From assembly GCA_963995525.1 (NCBI GenBank), contig OZ023207.1, positions 33,428,681-33,492,680 of the forward strand: DNA of 64,000 bases, in the 5' to 3' direction. The position numbers and the translations under genes are program-made. Shown here piece after piece: positions 37,359 through 51,374 of this stretch. The stretch's first letter is position 1. Each line of letters begins with the position of its first letter. The stretch comes from Escarpia spicata. Lineage: Eukaryota; Annelida; Polychaeta; Sabellida; Siboglinidae. The notes beneath the pieces are model-generated. The model saw only the letters and a list, made by a program, of their open reading frames with translations. It was not told the DNA's origin and did not search any database.

Positions 37359-37478
37359 CAAAATTGCAATCATTTCCTTTGTAACCCGCAGGGCACAGAC
37401 ACCTGTAGATAGAGCCGTCATTATCGCCTAAACATGTTCCGCCGTTTTCGCAACGTTTCGTTTTGCACAAACCTACAT
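37359..37478 (-). CDS. EGF1 exon, U11, altered acceptor
   Basis: The coding part is as in U1. The acceptor is TTTAAG instead of TTTCAG (base 37481), unique in the array. AAG acceptors work but are weaker than CAG. Confidence 0.82.
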
Positions 37479-38122
37479 CTTAAACAAAAAAGACAGTACA
37501 CAATAATTATATGAAGACGATCTAGCGCAGGTATGTATCGTGTACAGCAAATATACTATTCCTGTTTTGAGTTAGGTTTATCAGACGTGTGTCTAATTAA
37601 ACATACACATAGTATTACACGAGCTATATTACTTCTGCTGCAATTTAGCGAATCCAAGTGTGTGAAGAACAAATACATCAAGTCAAATCTCGATTTACGG
37701 TCGGCTGCATCTATCTAACAATATGCCGCACTAGGACAGTCGAAGTAATGTCCGAAAGAGTAACATTTATCAAATTCATTCCTCTGATTCGAATAATAAT
37801 TACTATACAGTTTATTTGCATAGCGCCCGAATCAACAACCAGATTGCTCTCAGATGCTTCACATACAAGTGCACGTAACTATGTAGATTTGTATGATATA
37901 TAGGAAAAAAAAAAATTCTAAAATATATATCATACAATAATAACAAAAACATTCATTACATAATTATTAGACCTTCATGTACAAACAATTATAATTGATA
38001 TGATAAATATTAAACAATATAAAATAAATAAGTAAATTAAAATGTAATAAATTATTTTAAAATAATAATAATAATTACATAACATTTAGGTAAGTGCATT
38101 TGATAAAGTCCACGTGATCATA

Positions 38123-39380
38123 TCACAGAAACGCTTCTCTAAAAAGGTGTGTTTTAAGAACTGTTTTGAAATCTGGCTGTGTTTTTGCCATCCTGACACA
38201 GTCCGGCAGTCTGTTTCATAGACTTGCTGCAGACAGCAAAACGAGTGACCGTCTTCGAAGGCGGCACTGACAGTAGCGGCAAAGACACCGATCTCAGTTG
38301 CCGATTCGGTTGACGTCGGTTCAGTAACTGCGCGAGATGACTCGGTGCCAGGTCATGCATCACAGAGTACGCAAATACAAGCACTAATGTCTGGCGCACA
38401 CAGACAGGTAACCAATGCAAGTGCGGCAGCACTGGAGTGACGTGGTCGTACTTCCTCGTACAGCACACGAGGTGGGCTGCGCAGTTTTCACACTTTGTTT
38501 TACAAGCATCGTCTGCGGTAGGCCATAGAGTAATAAATTTGCATAATCGAGGCGTGAAGTCACGAGCGCTTGCACCAGGGTTTTGCATGCATCATCAGTG
38601 ATGCTTCGTCGAATGTGTTCAATGTTGCGAATCTGATTGTAGCACGACTTTGCTATCTGTGCATCCTGTGCTTCCATATTTAGAACTCTGTCAAGTATGA
38701 CTCCAAGGTTGCGTACGGATGACTTCGGCGCAACCCGATGTTCGCCAATTGTCACGGAAATATCGGAGGGCAAATCGTTTCGCTGTTTTGAGGTGAGGAA
38801 GACGACTGCCTCTGACTTCTGGGTGTGTATCATAACTAATTTTGTTCAAGCCAATCGATCACCTCCGCTACACATTGTTCAATGTTCGTTTTTGCTGCAG
38901 TGAGTGGTTTCTCTTGCTCAACTGTCATATAAATTTCCGTGTCATCCGCATAACAATGATACTGCATGCCGTGTCGTGCAACGATGTCGCTCTTAGGTCT
39001 TGTGTATAAGCAGCATAATATTGGACCAAGCACAGACACGTGTGGGGCGCTACATTTAAAAACACAACCAGTCGACGTTGTGCTTTCCACGGCGACTTTC
39101 TGATAACGTTCAGTGATATACGAATGCAAATGCCGAGACTGTGATGCCGAACGAATGTTCCCTTGAATCATAAAGAAATCAATTGTGATTAATTGCTTCA
39201 ATGCGCTGAACAAATCTAACATCACGAGAACAGTCTTGCACTTTCTATCCAGCGCCGCGGCGATGTCATTCTTGACTCACAGGAGCGCCGTCTCCGTCGA
39301 GTGGCCATGGCGGTAAGCTCATTGAAAAGGATCACGCAATATGTGTTCATATCAAGGTGATTGTTCAGATCTCAGTACGG
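38123..39380 (-). mobile_element. CR1/L2-like LINE relic, U11
   Basis: As U10, plus a Gln to Lys change (base near 38255) and His to Gln after the YADD region (near 38914, shared with U15). Confidence 0.85.
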
Positions 39381-39565
39381 TGTTGATTTAATTAACATTA
39401 CAGCATCAACCTTTTATTAGCTCATATCATGTGTACAGCGGTGGACTCAACATATTACCTAGAATATTCAACATTGGCCCGAATGCTGAATGTAGGGTTG
39501 CCTGAACATATAATTTGCCAACTGTGACACCTTGCCATTTATACTGACATATAAATTACACGTAC

Positions 39566-39793
39566 CCGGAAACAAGCCATGCACAGACGGTTCAGTTGAC
39601 GATGAAAATAATTCTGTCGATGGTGGCTTTTCTTCAGACGTTGTCTCTCCTACGGTCGATGCTGTTGTAGTTATTGATGAATCAGTTGTAACTGTTGCAG
39701 TAGTTGTTGCCGTACTTGTTGTGGTTGCCGTCGTTTTTGGTGATGTTGTCGTTCGTTTTGTGGTGGTTGTTATTGCCGGTGTACTTGTTGATG
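39566..39793 (-). CDS. Thr/Ser-rich exon, U11
   Basis: Thr36/Asp38, Val48. Confidence 0.78.
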
Positions 39794-40186
39794 CTGCTTT
39801 GATGGCAAGTTTAAACGGTTGTTTTATTAGCACATACATTTATAGTCAATGAATAGAAAGTGTTTCTCATTTAGATGTTATTTTCACATTCGAACCATGT
39901 CATACACGCTATGCGACACACATCTTCTTTCATTCTAGTTTGCATAGCAACCCTATGTAAAACTTTGCAAAGTCGTCTGTAAGAATTTCATTTGGCGACA
40001 ATACGTTTTAATGATAAGTCAACAAAGCAAGTGCAACTGTTCCCACACAGCAGTATAAACTGCTATATTTAAAAAGCAATGCTCTATTTAAAAATATTAC
40101 CAAAGACATATAATAAATCAATTGACAATATATTTCAGAGACATACACTTTATGCCAATCGCCATAATTACGGAATTTGTTCAAAC

Positions 40187-40303
40187 CTTGTTCACAGTGA
40201 AAACCACCAAATCCAGAACTGCCGCAATCACATGTGTAACCGTTAAGTTTATCTACACATGTACCACCATTTTCGCATGGATTGCTTCTGCATTCTTTGA
40301 TAT
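40187..40303 (-). CDS. EGF3 exon, U12, Asp1 variant
   Basis: Glu1 is Asp (base 40302), shared with U13. This restores the Asp-Ile start seen in standard calcium-binding EGFs, though residue 3 is still Lys. Confidence 0.85.
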
Positions 40304-40545
40304 CTGCAATAGGAAACACAAATTTGATTCATGAAAGAAAGAAATGTACTAATATATAATGCAATCGGATTAGGCAGAAAAACATGGTCGTTGAGTAGAG
40401 AAGGGCATCATATAGGCAAATACTCATATCGCTAATACACGTTTTCCAGTTTCGTACTTCAACGCGTGTTTTTAATCTTTACTATATATTTACAATCAAC
40501 AATGAAAATATCCTATAGCATGTTGACAAGAAAAAGAAACCGCAC

Positions 40546-40659
40546 CTGAAGAACACTGCGGATCTGTGTAGCCAAGCGCACACAAACAGGTGTACGAATC
40601 GACTGCATCCTCGCATGTCCCACCGTTCAGGCAAGGCTTGCTTTGGCATTCATCAACAT
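40546..40659 (-). CDS. EGF2 exon, U12
   Basis: The protein is identical to U1; one silent change in the Asp21 codon is shared with U13. Confidence 0.88.
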
Positions 40660-40966
40660 CTACACATCGACGAAAGGAGCAATGCATCAAAGAATCTATT
40701 ATCATCAATGAATTGGCAAGTATTTTATTGCTATAGCTTAAATTAATCTTATACATTTCATTCAATCAATCAATCTGTCGACCAGACCGTAAATAGGAAG
40801 TTTATTTCCACAACCAAATAGTATAATATTTCTAAATACAGCACAATTTATTGGAAGTACAAAAATACATAATTAATCAATAGTGTGATGGAAAGAGGAA
40901 GAGCAACATAATCACATTAATTAATTGTTCATATCCATTGATGCAGGGCTTGAGATATACACTTAC

Positions 40967-41086
40967 CAAAATTGCAATCATTTCCTTTGTAACCCGCAGG
41001 GCACAGACACCTGTAGATAGAGCCGTCATTATCGCCTAAACATGTTCCGCCGTTTTCGCAACGTTTCGTTTTGCACAAACCTACAT
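40967..41086 (-). CDS. EGF1 exon, U12
   Basis: Same protein as U1 EGF1. In this copy the reading frame stays open through the donor into the intron. Confidence 0.86.
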
Positions 41087-41730
41087 CTGAAACAAAAAAG
41101 ACAGTACACAATAATTATATGAAGACGATCTAGCGCAGGTATGTATCGTGTACAGCAAATATACTATTCCTGTTTTGAGTTAGGTTTATCAGACGTGTGT
41201 CTAATTAAACATACACATAGTATTACACGAGCTATATTACTTCTGCTGCAATTTAGCGAATCCAAGTGTGTGAAGAACAAATACATCAAGTCAAATCTCG
41301 ATTTACGGTCGGCTGCATCTATCTAACAATATGCCGCACTAGGACAGTCGAAGTAATGTCCGAAAGAGTAACATTTATCAAATTCATTCCTCTGATTCGA
41401 ATAATAATTACTATACAGTTTATTTGCATAGCGCCCGAATCAACAACCAGATTGCTCTCAGATGCTTCACATACAAGTGCACGTAACTATGTAGATTTGT
41501 ATGATATATAGGAAAAAAAATAATTCTAAAATATATATCATACAATAATAACAAAAACATTCATTACATAATTATTAGACCTTCATGTACAAACAATTAT
41601 AATTGATATGATAAATATTAAACAATATAAAATAAATAAGTAAATTAAAATGTAATAAATTATTTTAAAATAATAATAATAATTACATAACATTTAGGTA
41701 AGTGCATTTGATAAAGTCCACGTGATCATA

Positions 41731-42988
41731 TCACAGAAACGCTTCTCTAAAAAGGTGTGTTTTAAGAACTGTTTTGAAATCTGGCTGTGTTTTTGCCATC
41801 CTGACACAGTCCGGCAGTCTGTTTCATAGACTTGCTGCAGACAGCAAAACGAGTGACCGTCTGCGAAGGCGGCACTGACAGTAGCGGCAAAGACACCGAT
41901 CTCAGTTGCCGATTCGGTTGACGTCGGTTCAGTAACTGCGCGAGATGACTCGGTGCCAGGTCATGCATCACAGAGTACGCAAATACAAGCACTAATGTCT
42001 GGCGCACACAGACAGGTAACCAATGCAAGTGCGGCAGCACTGGAGTGACGTGGTCGTACTTCCTCGTACAGCACACGAGGTGGGCTGCGCAGTTTTCACA
42101 CTTTGTTTTACAAGCATCGTCTGCGGTAGGCCATAGAGTAATAAATTTGCATAATCGAGGCGTGAAGTCACGAGCGCTTGCACCAGGGTTTTGCATGCAT
42201 CATCAGTGATGCTTCGTCGAATGTGTTCAATGTTGCGAATCTGATTGTAGCACGACTTTGCTATCTGTGCATCCTGTGCTTCCATATTTAGAACTCTGTC
42301 AAGTATGACTCCAAGGTTACGTACGGATGACTTCGGCGCAACCCGATGTTCGCCAATTGTCACGGAAATATCGGAGGGCAAATCGTTTCGCTGTTTTGAG
42401 GTGAGGAAGACGACTGCCTCTGACTTCTGGGTGTGTATCATAACTAATTTTGTTCAAGCCAATCGATCACCTCCGCTACACATTGTTCAATGTTCGTTTT
42501 TGCTGCAGTGAGTGGTTTCTCGTGCTCAACTGTCATATAAATTTCCGTGTCATCCGCATAACAATGATACTGCATGCCGTGTCGTGCAACGATGTCGCTC
42601 TTAGGTCTTGTGTATAAGCAGCATAATATTGGACCAAGCACAGACACGTGTGGGGCGCTACATTTAAAAACACAACCAGTCGACGTTGTGCTTTCCACGG
42701 CGACTTTCTGATAACGTTCAGTGATATACGAATGCAAATGCCGAGACTGTGATGCCGAACGAATGTTCCCTTGAATCATCAAGAAATCAATTGTGATTAA
42801 TTGCTTCAATGCGCTGAACAAATCTAACATCACGAGAACAGTCTTGCACTTTCTATCCAGCGCCGCGGCGATGTCATTCTTGACTCACAGGAGCGCCGTC
42901 TCCGTCGAGTGGCCATGGCGGTAAGCTCATTGAAAAGGATCACGCAATATGTGTTCATATCAAGGTGATTGTTCAGATCTCAGTACGG
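41731..42988 (-). mobile_element. CR1/L2-like LINE relic, U12
   Basis: As U10, plus a Phe to Leu change near 42780. Confidence 0.85.
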
Positions 42989-43173
42989 TGTTGATTTAAT
43001 TAACATTACAGCATCAACCTTTTATTAGCTCATATCATGTGTACAGCGGTGGACTCAACATATTACCTAGAATATTCAACATTGGCCCGAATGCTGAATG
43101 TAGGGTTGCCTGAACATATAATTTGCCAACTGTGACACCTTGCCATTTATACTGACATATAAATTACACGTAC

Positions 43174-43401
43174 CCGGAAACAAGCCATGCACAGACGGTT
43201 CAGTTGACGATGAAAATAATTCTGTCGATGGTGGCTTTTCTTCAGACGTTGTCTCTCCTACGGTCGATGCTGTTGTAGTTATTGATGAATCAGTTGTAAC
43301 TGTTGCAGTAGTTGTTGCCGTACTTGTTGTGGTTGCCGTCGTTTTTGGTGATGTTGTCGTTCGTTTTGTGGTGGTTGTTATTGCCGGTGTACTTGTTGAT
43401 G
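43174..43401 (-). CDS. Thr/Ser-rich exon, U12
   Basis: Thr36/Asp38, Val48. One base differs in the branch-point candidate (CTTAT for CTAAT, base 43436), at a tolerated position. Confidence 0.77.
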
Positions 43402-43794
43402 CTGCTTTGATGGCAAGTTTAAACGGTTGTTTTATAAGCACATACATTTATAGTCAATGAATAGAAAGTGTTTCTCATTTAGATGTTATTTTCACATTCG
43501 AACCATGTCATACACGCTATGCGACACACATCTTCTTTCATTCTAGTTTGCATAGCAACCCTATATAAAACTTTGCAAAGTCGTCTGTAAGAATTTCATT
43601 TGGCGACAATACGTTTTAATGATAAGTCAACAAAGCAAGTGCAACTGTTCCCACACAGCAGTATAAACTGCTATATTTAAAAAGCAATGCTCTATTTAAA
43701 AATATTACCAAAGACATATAATAAATCAATTGACAATATATTTCAGAGACATACACTTTATGCCAATCGCCATAATTACGGAATTTGTTCAAAC

Positions 43795-43911
43795 CTTGTT
43801 CACAGTGAAAACCACCAAATCCAGAACTGCCGCAATCACATGTGTAACCGTTAAGTTTATCTACACATGTACCACCATTTTCGCATGGATTGCTTCTGCA
43901 TTCTTTGATAT
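43795..43911 (-). CDS. EGF3 exon, U13, Asp1 variant
   Basis: Carries the same Glu1 to Asp change as U12 (base 43910). Confidence 0.85.
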
Positions 43912-44153
43912 CTGCAATAGGAAACACAAATTTGATTCATGAAAGAAAGAAATGTACTAATATATAATGCAATCGGATTAGGCAGAAAAACATGGTCGTT
44001 GAGTAGAGAAGGGCATCATATAGGCAAATACTCATATCGCTAATACACGTTTTCCAGTTTCGTACTTCAACGCGTGTTTTTAATCTTTACTATATATTTA
44101 CAATCAACAATGAAAATATCCTATAGCATGTTGACAAGAAAAAGAAACCGCAC

Positions 44154-44267
44154 CTGAAGAACACTGCGGATCTGTGTAGCCAAGCGCACACAAACAGGTG
44201 TACGAATCGACTGCATCCTCGCATGTCCCACCGTTCAGGCAAGGTTTGCTTTGGCATTCATCAACAT
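44154..44267 (-). CDS. EGF2 exon, U13
   Basis: The protein is identical to U1; two silent changes, one shared with U12 and one in the Lys8 codon. Confidence 0.88.
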
Positions 44268-44574
44268 CTACACATCGACGAAAGGAGCAATGCATCAAAT
44301 AATCTATTATCATCAATGAATTGGCAAGTATTTTATTGCTATAGCTTAAATTAATCTTATACATTTCATTCAATCAATCAATCTGTCGACCAGACCATAA
44401 ATAGGAAGTTTATTTCCACAACCAAATAGTACAATATTTCTAAATACAGCACAATTTATTGGAAGTACAAAAATACATAATTAATCAATAGTGTGATGGA
44501 AAGAGGAAGAGCAACATAATCACATTAATGAATTGTTCATATCCATTGATGCAGGGCTTAAGATATACACTTAC

Positions 44575-44694
44575 CAAAATTGCAATCATTTCCTTTGTAA
44601 CCCGCAGGGCACAGACACCTGTAGATAGAGCCGTCATTATCGCCTAAACATGTTCCGCCGTTTTCGCAACGTTTCGTTTTGCACAAACCTACAT
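44575..44694 (-). CDS. EGF1 exon, U13
   Basis: Reads the same as U1 EGF1. Confidence 0.86.
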
Positions 44695-45339
44695 CTGAAA
44701 CAAAAAAGACAGTACACAATAATTATATGAAGACGATCTAGCGCAGGTATGTATCGTGTACAGCAAATATACTATTCCTGTTTTGAGTTAGGTTTATCAG
44801 ACGTGTGTCTAATTAAACATACACATAGTATTACACGAGCTATATTACTTCTGCTGCAATTTAGCGAATCCAGGTGTGTGAAGAACAAATACATCAAGTC
44901 AAATCTCGATTTACGGTCGGCTGCATCTATCTAACAATATGCCGCACTAGGACAGTCGAAGTAATGTCCGAAAGAGTAACATTTATCAAATTCATTCCTC
45001 TGATTCGAATAATAATTACTATACAGTTTATTTGCATAGCGCCCGAATCAACAACCAGATTGCTCTCAGATGCTTCACATACAAGTGCACGTAACTATGT
45101 AGATTTGTATGATAGATAGGAACAAAAATAATTCTAAAATATATATCATACAATAATAACAAAAAACATTCATTACATAATTATTAGACCTTCATGTACA
45201 AACAATTATAATTGATATGATAAATATTAAACAATATAAAATAAATAAGTAAATTAAAATGTAATAAATTATTTTAAAATAATAATAATAATTACATAAC
45301 ATTTAGGTAAGTGCATTTGATAAACTCCACGTGATCATA

Positions 45340-46597
45340 TCACAGAAACGCTTCTCTAAAAAGATGTGTTTTAAGAACTGTTTTGAACTCTGGCTGTGTT
45401 TTTGCCATCCTGACACAGTCCGGCAGTCTGTTTCATAGACTTGCTGCAGACAGCAAAACGAGTGACCGTCTGCGAAGGCGGCACTGACAGTAGCGGCAAA
45501 GACACCGATCTCAGTTGCCGATTCGGTTGACGTCGGTTCAGTAACTGCGCGAGATGACTCGGTGCCAGGTCATGCATCACAGAGTACGCAAATACAAGCA
45601 CTAATGTCTGGCGCACACAGACAGGTAACCAATGCAAGTGCGGCAGCACTGGAGTGACGTGGTCGTACTTCCTCGTACAGCACACGAGGTGGGCTGCGCA
45701 GTTTTCACACTTTGTTTTACAAGCATCGTCTGCGGTAGGCCATAGAGTAATAAATTTGCATAATCGAGGCGTGAAGTCACGAGCGCTTGCACCAGGGTTT
45801 TGCATGCATCATCAGTGATGCTTCGTCGAATGTGTTCAATGTTGCGAATCTGATTGTAGCACGACTTTGCTATCTGTGCATCCTGTGCTTCCATAGTTAG
45901 AACTCTGTCAAGTATGACTCCAAGGTTGCGTACGGATGACTTCGGCGCAACCCGATGTTCGCCAATTGTCACGGAAATATCGGAGGGCAAATCGTTTCGC
46001 TGTTTTGAGGTGAGGAAGACGACTGCCTCTGACTTCTGGGTGTGTATCTTAACTAATTTTGTTCAAGCCAATCGATCACCTCCGCTACACATTGTTCAAT
46101 GTTCGTTTTTGCTGCAGTGAGTGGTTTCTCGTGCTCAACTGTCATATAAATTTCCGTGTCATCCGCATAACAATGATACTGCATGCCGTGTCGTGCAACG
46201 ATGTCGCTCTTAGGTCTTGTGTATAAGCAGCATAATATTGGACCAAGCACAGACACGTGTGGGGCGCTACATTTAAAAACACAACCAGTCGACGTTGTGC
46301 TTTCCACGGCGACTTTCTGATAACGTTCAGTGATATACGAATGCAAATGCCGAGACTGTGATGCCGAACGAATGTTCCCTTGAATCATAAAGAAATCAAT
46401 TGTGATTAATTGCTTCAATGCGCTGAACAAATCTAACATCACGAGAACAGTCTTGCACTTTCTATCCAGCGCCGCGGCGATGTCGTTCTTGACTCACAGG
46501 AGCGCCGTCTCCGTCGAGTGGCCATGGCGGTAAGCTCATTGAAAAGGATCACGCAATATGTGTTCATATCAAGGTGATTGTTCAGATCTCAGTACGG
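45340..46597 (-). mobile_element. CR1/L2-like LINE relic, U13
   Basis: Extra TA present, no 3-bp insertion. The neighbouring AT-rich tail has one extra A, shared only with U14. Confidence 0.85.
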
Positions 46598-46782
46598 TGT
46601 TGATTTAATTAACATTACAGCATCAACCTTTTATTAGCTCATATCATGTGTACAGCGGTGGACTCAACATATTACCTAGAATATTCAACATTGGCCCGAA
46701 TGCTGAATGTAGGGTTGCCTGAACATATAATTTGCCAACTGTGACACCTTGCCATTTATACTGACATATAAATTACACGTAC

Positions 46783-47010
46783 CCGGAAACAAGCCATGCA
46801 CAGACGGTTCAGTTGACGATGAAAATAATTCTGTCGATGGTGGCTTTTCTTCAGACGTTGTCTCTCCTCCGGTCGATGCTGTTGTAGTTATTGATGAATC
46901 AGTTGTAACTGTTGCAGTAGTTGTTACCGTACTTGTTGTGGTTGCCGTCGTTTTTGGTGATGTTGTCGTTCGTTTTGTGGTGGTTGTTATTGCCGGTGTA
47001 CTTGTTGATG
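46783..47010 (-). CDS. Thr/Ser-rich exon, U13
   Basis: Thr36/Asp38, Gly48, plus a private Ala29 to Val change. Confidence 0.78.
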
Positions 47011-47403
47011 CTGCTTTGATGGCAAGTTTAAACGGTTGTTTTATTAGCACATACATTTATAGTCAATGAATAGAAAGTGTTTCTCATTTAGATGTTATTT
47101 TCACATTCGAACCATGTTATACACGCTATGCGACACACATCTTCTTTCATTCTAGTTTGCATAGCAACCCTGTGTAAAACTTTGCAAAGTCGTCTGTAAG
47201 AATTTCATTTGGCGACAATACGTTTTAATGATAAGTCAACAAAGCAAGTGCAACTGTTCCCACACAGCAGTATAAACTGCTATATTTAAAAAACAATGCT
47301 CTATTTAAAAATATTACCAAAGACATATAATAAATCAATTGAAAATATATTTCAGAGACATACACTTTATGCCAATCGCCATAATTACGGAATTTGTTCA
47401 AAC

Positions 47404-47520
47404 CTTGTTCACAGTGAAAACCACCAAATCCAGAACTGCCGCAATCACATGTGTAACCGTTAAGTTTATCTACACATGTACCACCATTTTCGCATGGATT
47501 GCTTCTGCATTCTTTGATTT
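47404..47520 (-). CDS. EGF3 exon, U14
   Basis: The protein is identical to the U1 EGF3. Confidence 0.85.
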
Positions 47521-47762
47521 CTGCAATAGGAAACACAAATTTGATTCATGAAAGAAAGAAATGTACTAATATATAATGCAATCGGATTAGGCAGAAAAAC
47601 ATGGTCGTTGAGTAGAGAAGGGCATCATATAGGCAAATACTCATATCGCTAATACACGTTTTCCAGTTTCGTACTTCAACGCGTGTTTTTAATCTTTAAT
47701 ATATATTTACAATCAACAATGAAAATATCCTATAGCATGTTGACAAGAAAAAGAAACCGCAC

Positions 47763-47876
47763 CTGAAGAACACTGCGGATCTGTGTAGCCAAGCGCACAC
47801 AAACAGGTGTACGAGTCGACTGCATCCTCGCATGTCCCACCGTTCAGGCAAGGCTTGCTTTGGCATTCATCAACAT
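47763..47876 (-). CDS. EGF2 exon, U14
   Basis: The protein is identical to the U1 EGF2. The intron after it has CTTTAATATA, shared only with U9. Confidence 0.88.
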
Positions 47877-48183
47877 CTACACATCGACGAAAGGAGCAAT
47901 GCATCAAAGAATCTATTATCATCAATGAATTGGCAAGTATTTTATTGCTATAGCTTAAATTAATCTTATACATTTCATTCAATCAATCAATCTGTCGACC
48001 AGACCGTAAATAGGAAGTTTATTTCCACAACCAAATAGTACAATATTTCTAAATACAGCACAATTTATTGGAAGTACAAAAATACATAATTAATCAATAG
48101 TGTGATGGAAAGAGGAAGAGCAACATAATCACATTAATGAATTGTTCATATCCATTGATGCAGGGCTTAAGATATACACTTAC

Positions 48184-48303
48184 CAAAATTGCAATCATTT
48201 CCTTTGTAACCCGCAGGGCACAGACACCTGTAGATAGAGCCGTCATTATCGCCTAAACATGTTCCGCCGTTTTCGCAACGTTTCGTTTTGCACAAACCTA
48301 CAT
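48184..48303 (-). CDS. EGF1 exon, U14
   Basis: Reads the same as U1 EGF1. Confidence 0.86.
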
Positions 48304-48948
48304 CTGAAACAAAAAAGACAGTACACAATAATTATATGAAGACGATCTAGCGCAGGTATGTATCGTGTACAGCAAATATACTATTCCTGTTTTGAGTTAG
48401 GTTTATCAGACGTGTGTCTAATTAAACATACACATAGTATTACACGAGCTATATTACTTCTGCTGCAATTTAGCGAATCCAGGTGTGTGAAGAACAAATA
48501 CATCAAGTCAAATCTCGATTTACGGTCGGCTGCATCTATCTAACAATATGCCGCACTAGGACAGTCGAAGTAATGTCCGAAAGAGTAACATTTATCAAAT
48601 TCATTCCTCTGATTCGAATAATAATTACTATACAGTTTATTTGCATAGCGCCCGAATCAACAACCAGATTGCTCTCAGATGCTTCACATACAAGTGCACG
48701 TAACTATGTAGATTTGTATGATAGATAGGAACAAAAATAATTCTAAAATATATATCATACAATAATAACAAAAAACATTCATTACATAATTATTAGACCT
48801 TCATGTACAAACAATTATAATTGATATGATAAATATTAAACAATATAAAATAAATAAGTAAATTAAAATGTAATAAATTATTTTAAAATAATAATAATAA
48901 TTACATAACATTTAGGTAAGTGCATTTGATAAAGTCCACGTGATCATA

Positions 48949-50209
48949 TCACAGAAACGCTTCTCTAAAAAGGTGTGTTTTAAGAACTGTTTTGAACTCT
49001 GGCTGTGTTTTTGCCATCCTGACACAGTCCGGCAGTCTGTTTCATAGACTTGCTGCAGACAGCAAAACGAGTGACCGTCTGCGAAGGCGGCACTGACAGT
49101 AGCGGCAAAGACACCGATCTCAGTTGCCGATTCGGTTGACGTCGGTTCAGTAACTGCGCGAGATGACTCGGTGCCAGGTCATGCATCACAGAGTACGCAA
49201 ATACAAGCACTATATATGTCTGGCGCACACAGACAGGTAACCAATGCAAGTGCGGCAGCACTGGAGTGACGTGGTCGTACTTCCTCGTACAGCACACGAG
49301 GTGGGCTGCGCAGTTTTCACACTTTGTTTTACAAGCATCGTCTGCGGTAGGCCATAGAGTAATAAATTTGCATAATCGAGGCGTGAAGTCACGAGCGCTT
49401 GCACCAGGGTTTTGCATGCATCATCAGTGATGCTTCGTCGAATGTGTTCAATGTTGCGAATCTGATTGTAGCACGACTTTGCTATCTGTGCATCCTGTGC
49501 TTCCATAGTTAGAACTCTGTCAAGTATGACTCCAAGGTTGCGTACGGATGACTTCGGCGCAACCCGATGTTCGCCAATTGTCACGGAAATATCGGAGGGC
49601 AAATCGTTTCGCTGTTTTGAGGTGAGGAAGACGACTGCCTCTGACTTCTGGGTGTGTATCTTAACTAATTTTGTTCAAGCCAATCGATCACCTCCGCTAC
49701 ACATTGTTCAATGTTCGTTTTTGCTGCAGTGAGTGGTTTCTCGTGCTCAACTGTCATATAAATTTCCGTGTCATCCGCATAACAATGATACTGCATGCCG
49801 TGTCGTGCAACGATGTCGCTCTTAGGTCTTGTATATAAGCAGCATAATATTGGACCAAGCACAGACACGTGTGGGGCGCTACATTTAAAAACACAACCAG
49901 TCGACGTTGTGCTTTCCACGGCGACTTTCTGATAACGTTCAGTGATATACGAATGCAAATGCCGAGACTGTGATGCCGAACGAATGTTCCCTTGAATCAT
50001 AAAGAAATCAATTGTGATTAATTGCTTCAATGCGCTGAACAAATCTAACATCACGAGAACAGTCTTGCACTTTCTATCCAGCGCCGCGGCGATGTCATTC
50101 TTGACTCACAGGAGCGCCGTCTCCGTCGAGTGGCCATGGCGGTAAGCTCATTGAAAAGGATCACGCAGTATGTGTTCATATCAAGGTGATTGTTCAGATC
50201 TCAGTACGG
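48949..50209 (-). mobile_element. CR1/L2-like LINE relic, U14
   Basis: Has both the +3 and +2 indels. With the extra A in its tail it forms the longest unit (3612 bp). Confidence 0.85.
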
Positions 50210-50394
50210 TGTTGATTTAATTAACATTACAGCATCAACCTTTTATTAGCTCATATCATGTGTACAGCGGTGGACTCAACATATTACCTAGAATATTCAA
50301 CATTGGCCCGAATGCTGAATGTAGGGTTGCCTGAACATATAATTTGCCAACTGTGACACCTTGCCATTTATACTGACATATAAATTACACGTAC

Positions 50395-50622
50395 CCGGAA
50401 ACAAGCCATGCACAGACGGTTCAGTTGACGATGAAAATAATTCTGTCGATGGTGGCTTTTCTTCAGACGTTGTCTCTCCTACGGTCGATGCTGTTATAGT
50501 TATTGATGAATCAGTTGTAACTGTTGCAGTAGTTGTTGCCGTACTTGTTGTGGTTGCCGTCGTTTTTGGTGATGTTGTCGTTCGTTTTGTGGTGGTTGTT
50601 ATTGCCGGTGTACTTGTTGATG
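50395..50622 (-). CDS. Thr/Ser-rich exon, U14
   Basis: Thr36/Asp38, Val48, plus a private Thr43 to Ile change. Confidence 0.78.
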
Positions 50623-51015
50623 CTGCTTTGATGGCAAGTTTAAACGGTTGTTTTATTAGCACATACATTTATAGTCAATGAATAGAAAGTGTTTCTCATT
50701 TAGATGTTATTTTCACATTCGAACCATGTCATACACGCTATGCGACACACATCTTCTTTCATTCTAGTTTGCATAGCAACCCTATGTAAAACTTTGCAAA
50801 GTCGTCTGTAAGAATTTCATTTGGCGACAATACGTTTTAATGATAAGTCAACAAAGCAAGTGCAACTGTTCCCACACAGCAGTATAAACTGCTATATTTA
50901 AAAAGCAATGCTCTATTTAAAAATATTACCAAAGACATATAATAAATCAATTGAAAATATATTTCAGAGACATACACTTTATGCCAATCGCCATAATTAC
51001 GGAATTTGTTCAAAC

Positions 51016-51132
51016 CTTGTTCACAGTGAAAACCACCAAATCCAGAACTGCCGCAATCACATGTGTAACCGTTAAGTTTATCTACACATGTACCACCATT
51101 TTCGCATGGATTGCTTCTGCATTCTTTGATTT
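51016..51132 (-). CDS. EGF3 exon, U15
   Basis: The protein is identical to the U1 EGF3. One pyrimidine just upstream of the acceptor (CATATTGCAG for CCTATTGCAG) is lost in this copy. Confidence 0.84.
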
Positions 51133-51374
51133 CTGCAATATGAAACACAAATTTGATTCATGAAAGAAAGAAATGTACTAATATATAATGCAATCGGATT
51201 AGGCAGAAAAACATGGTCGTTGAGTAGAGAAGGGCATCATATAGGCAAATACTCATATCGCTAATACACGTTTTCCAGTTTCGTACTTCAACGCGTGTTT
51301 TTAATCTTTACTATATATTTACAATCAACAATGAAAATATCCTATAGCATGTTGACAAGAAAAAGAAACCGCAC

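Noticed and set aside
43431..43440. Loss of branch point before the U12 Thr-rich exon (CTAAT to CTTAT)
   Set aside because: The changed base is the unconstrained position of yUnAy, so the motif still matches.
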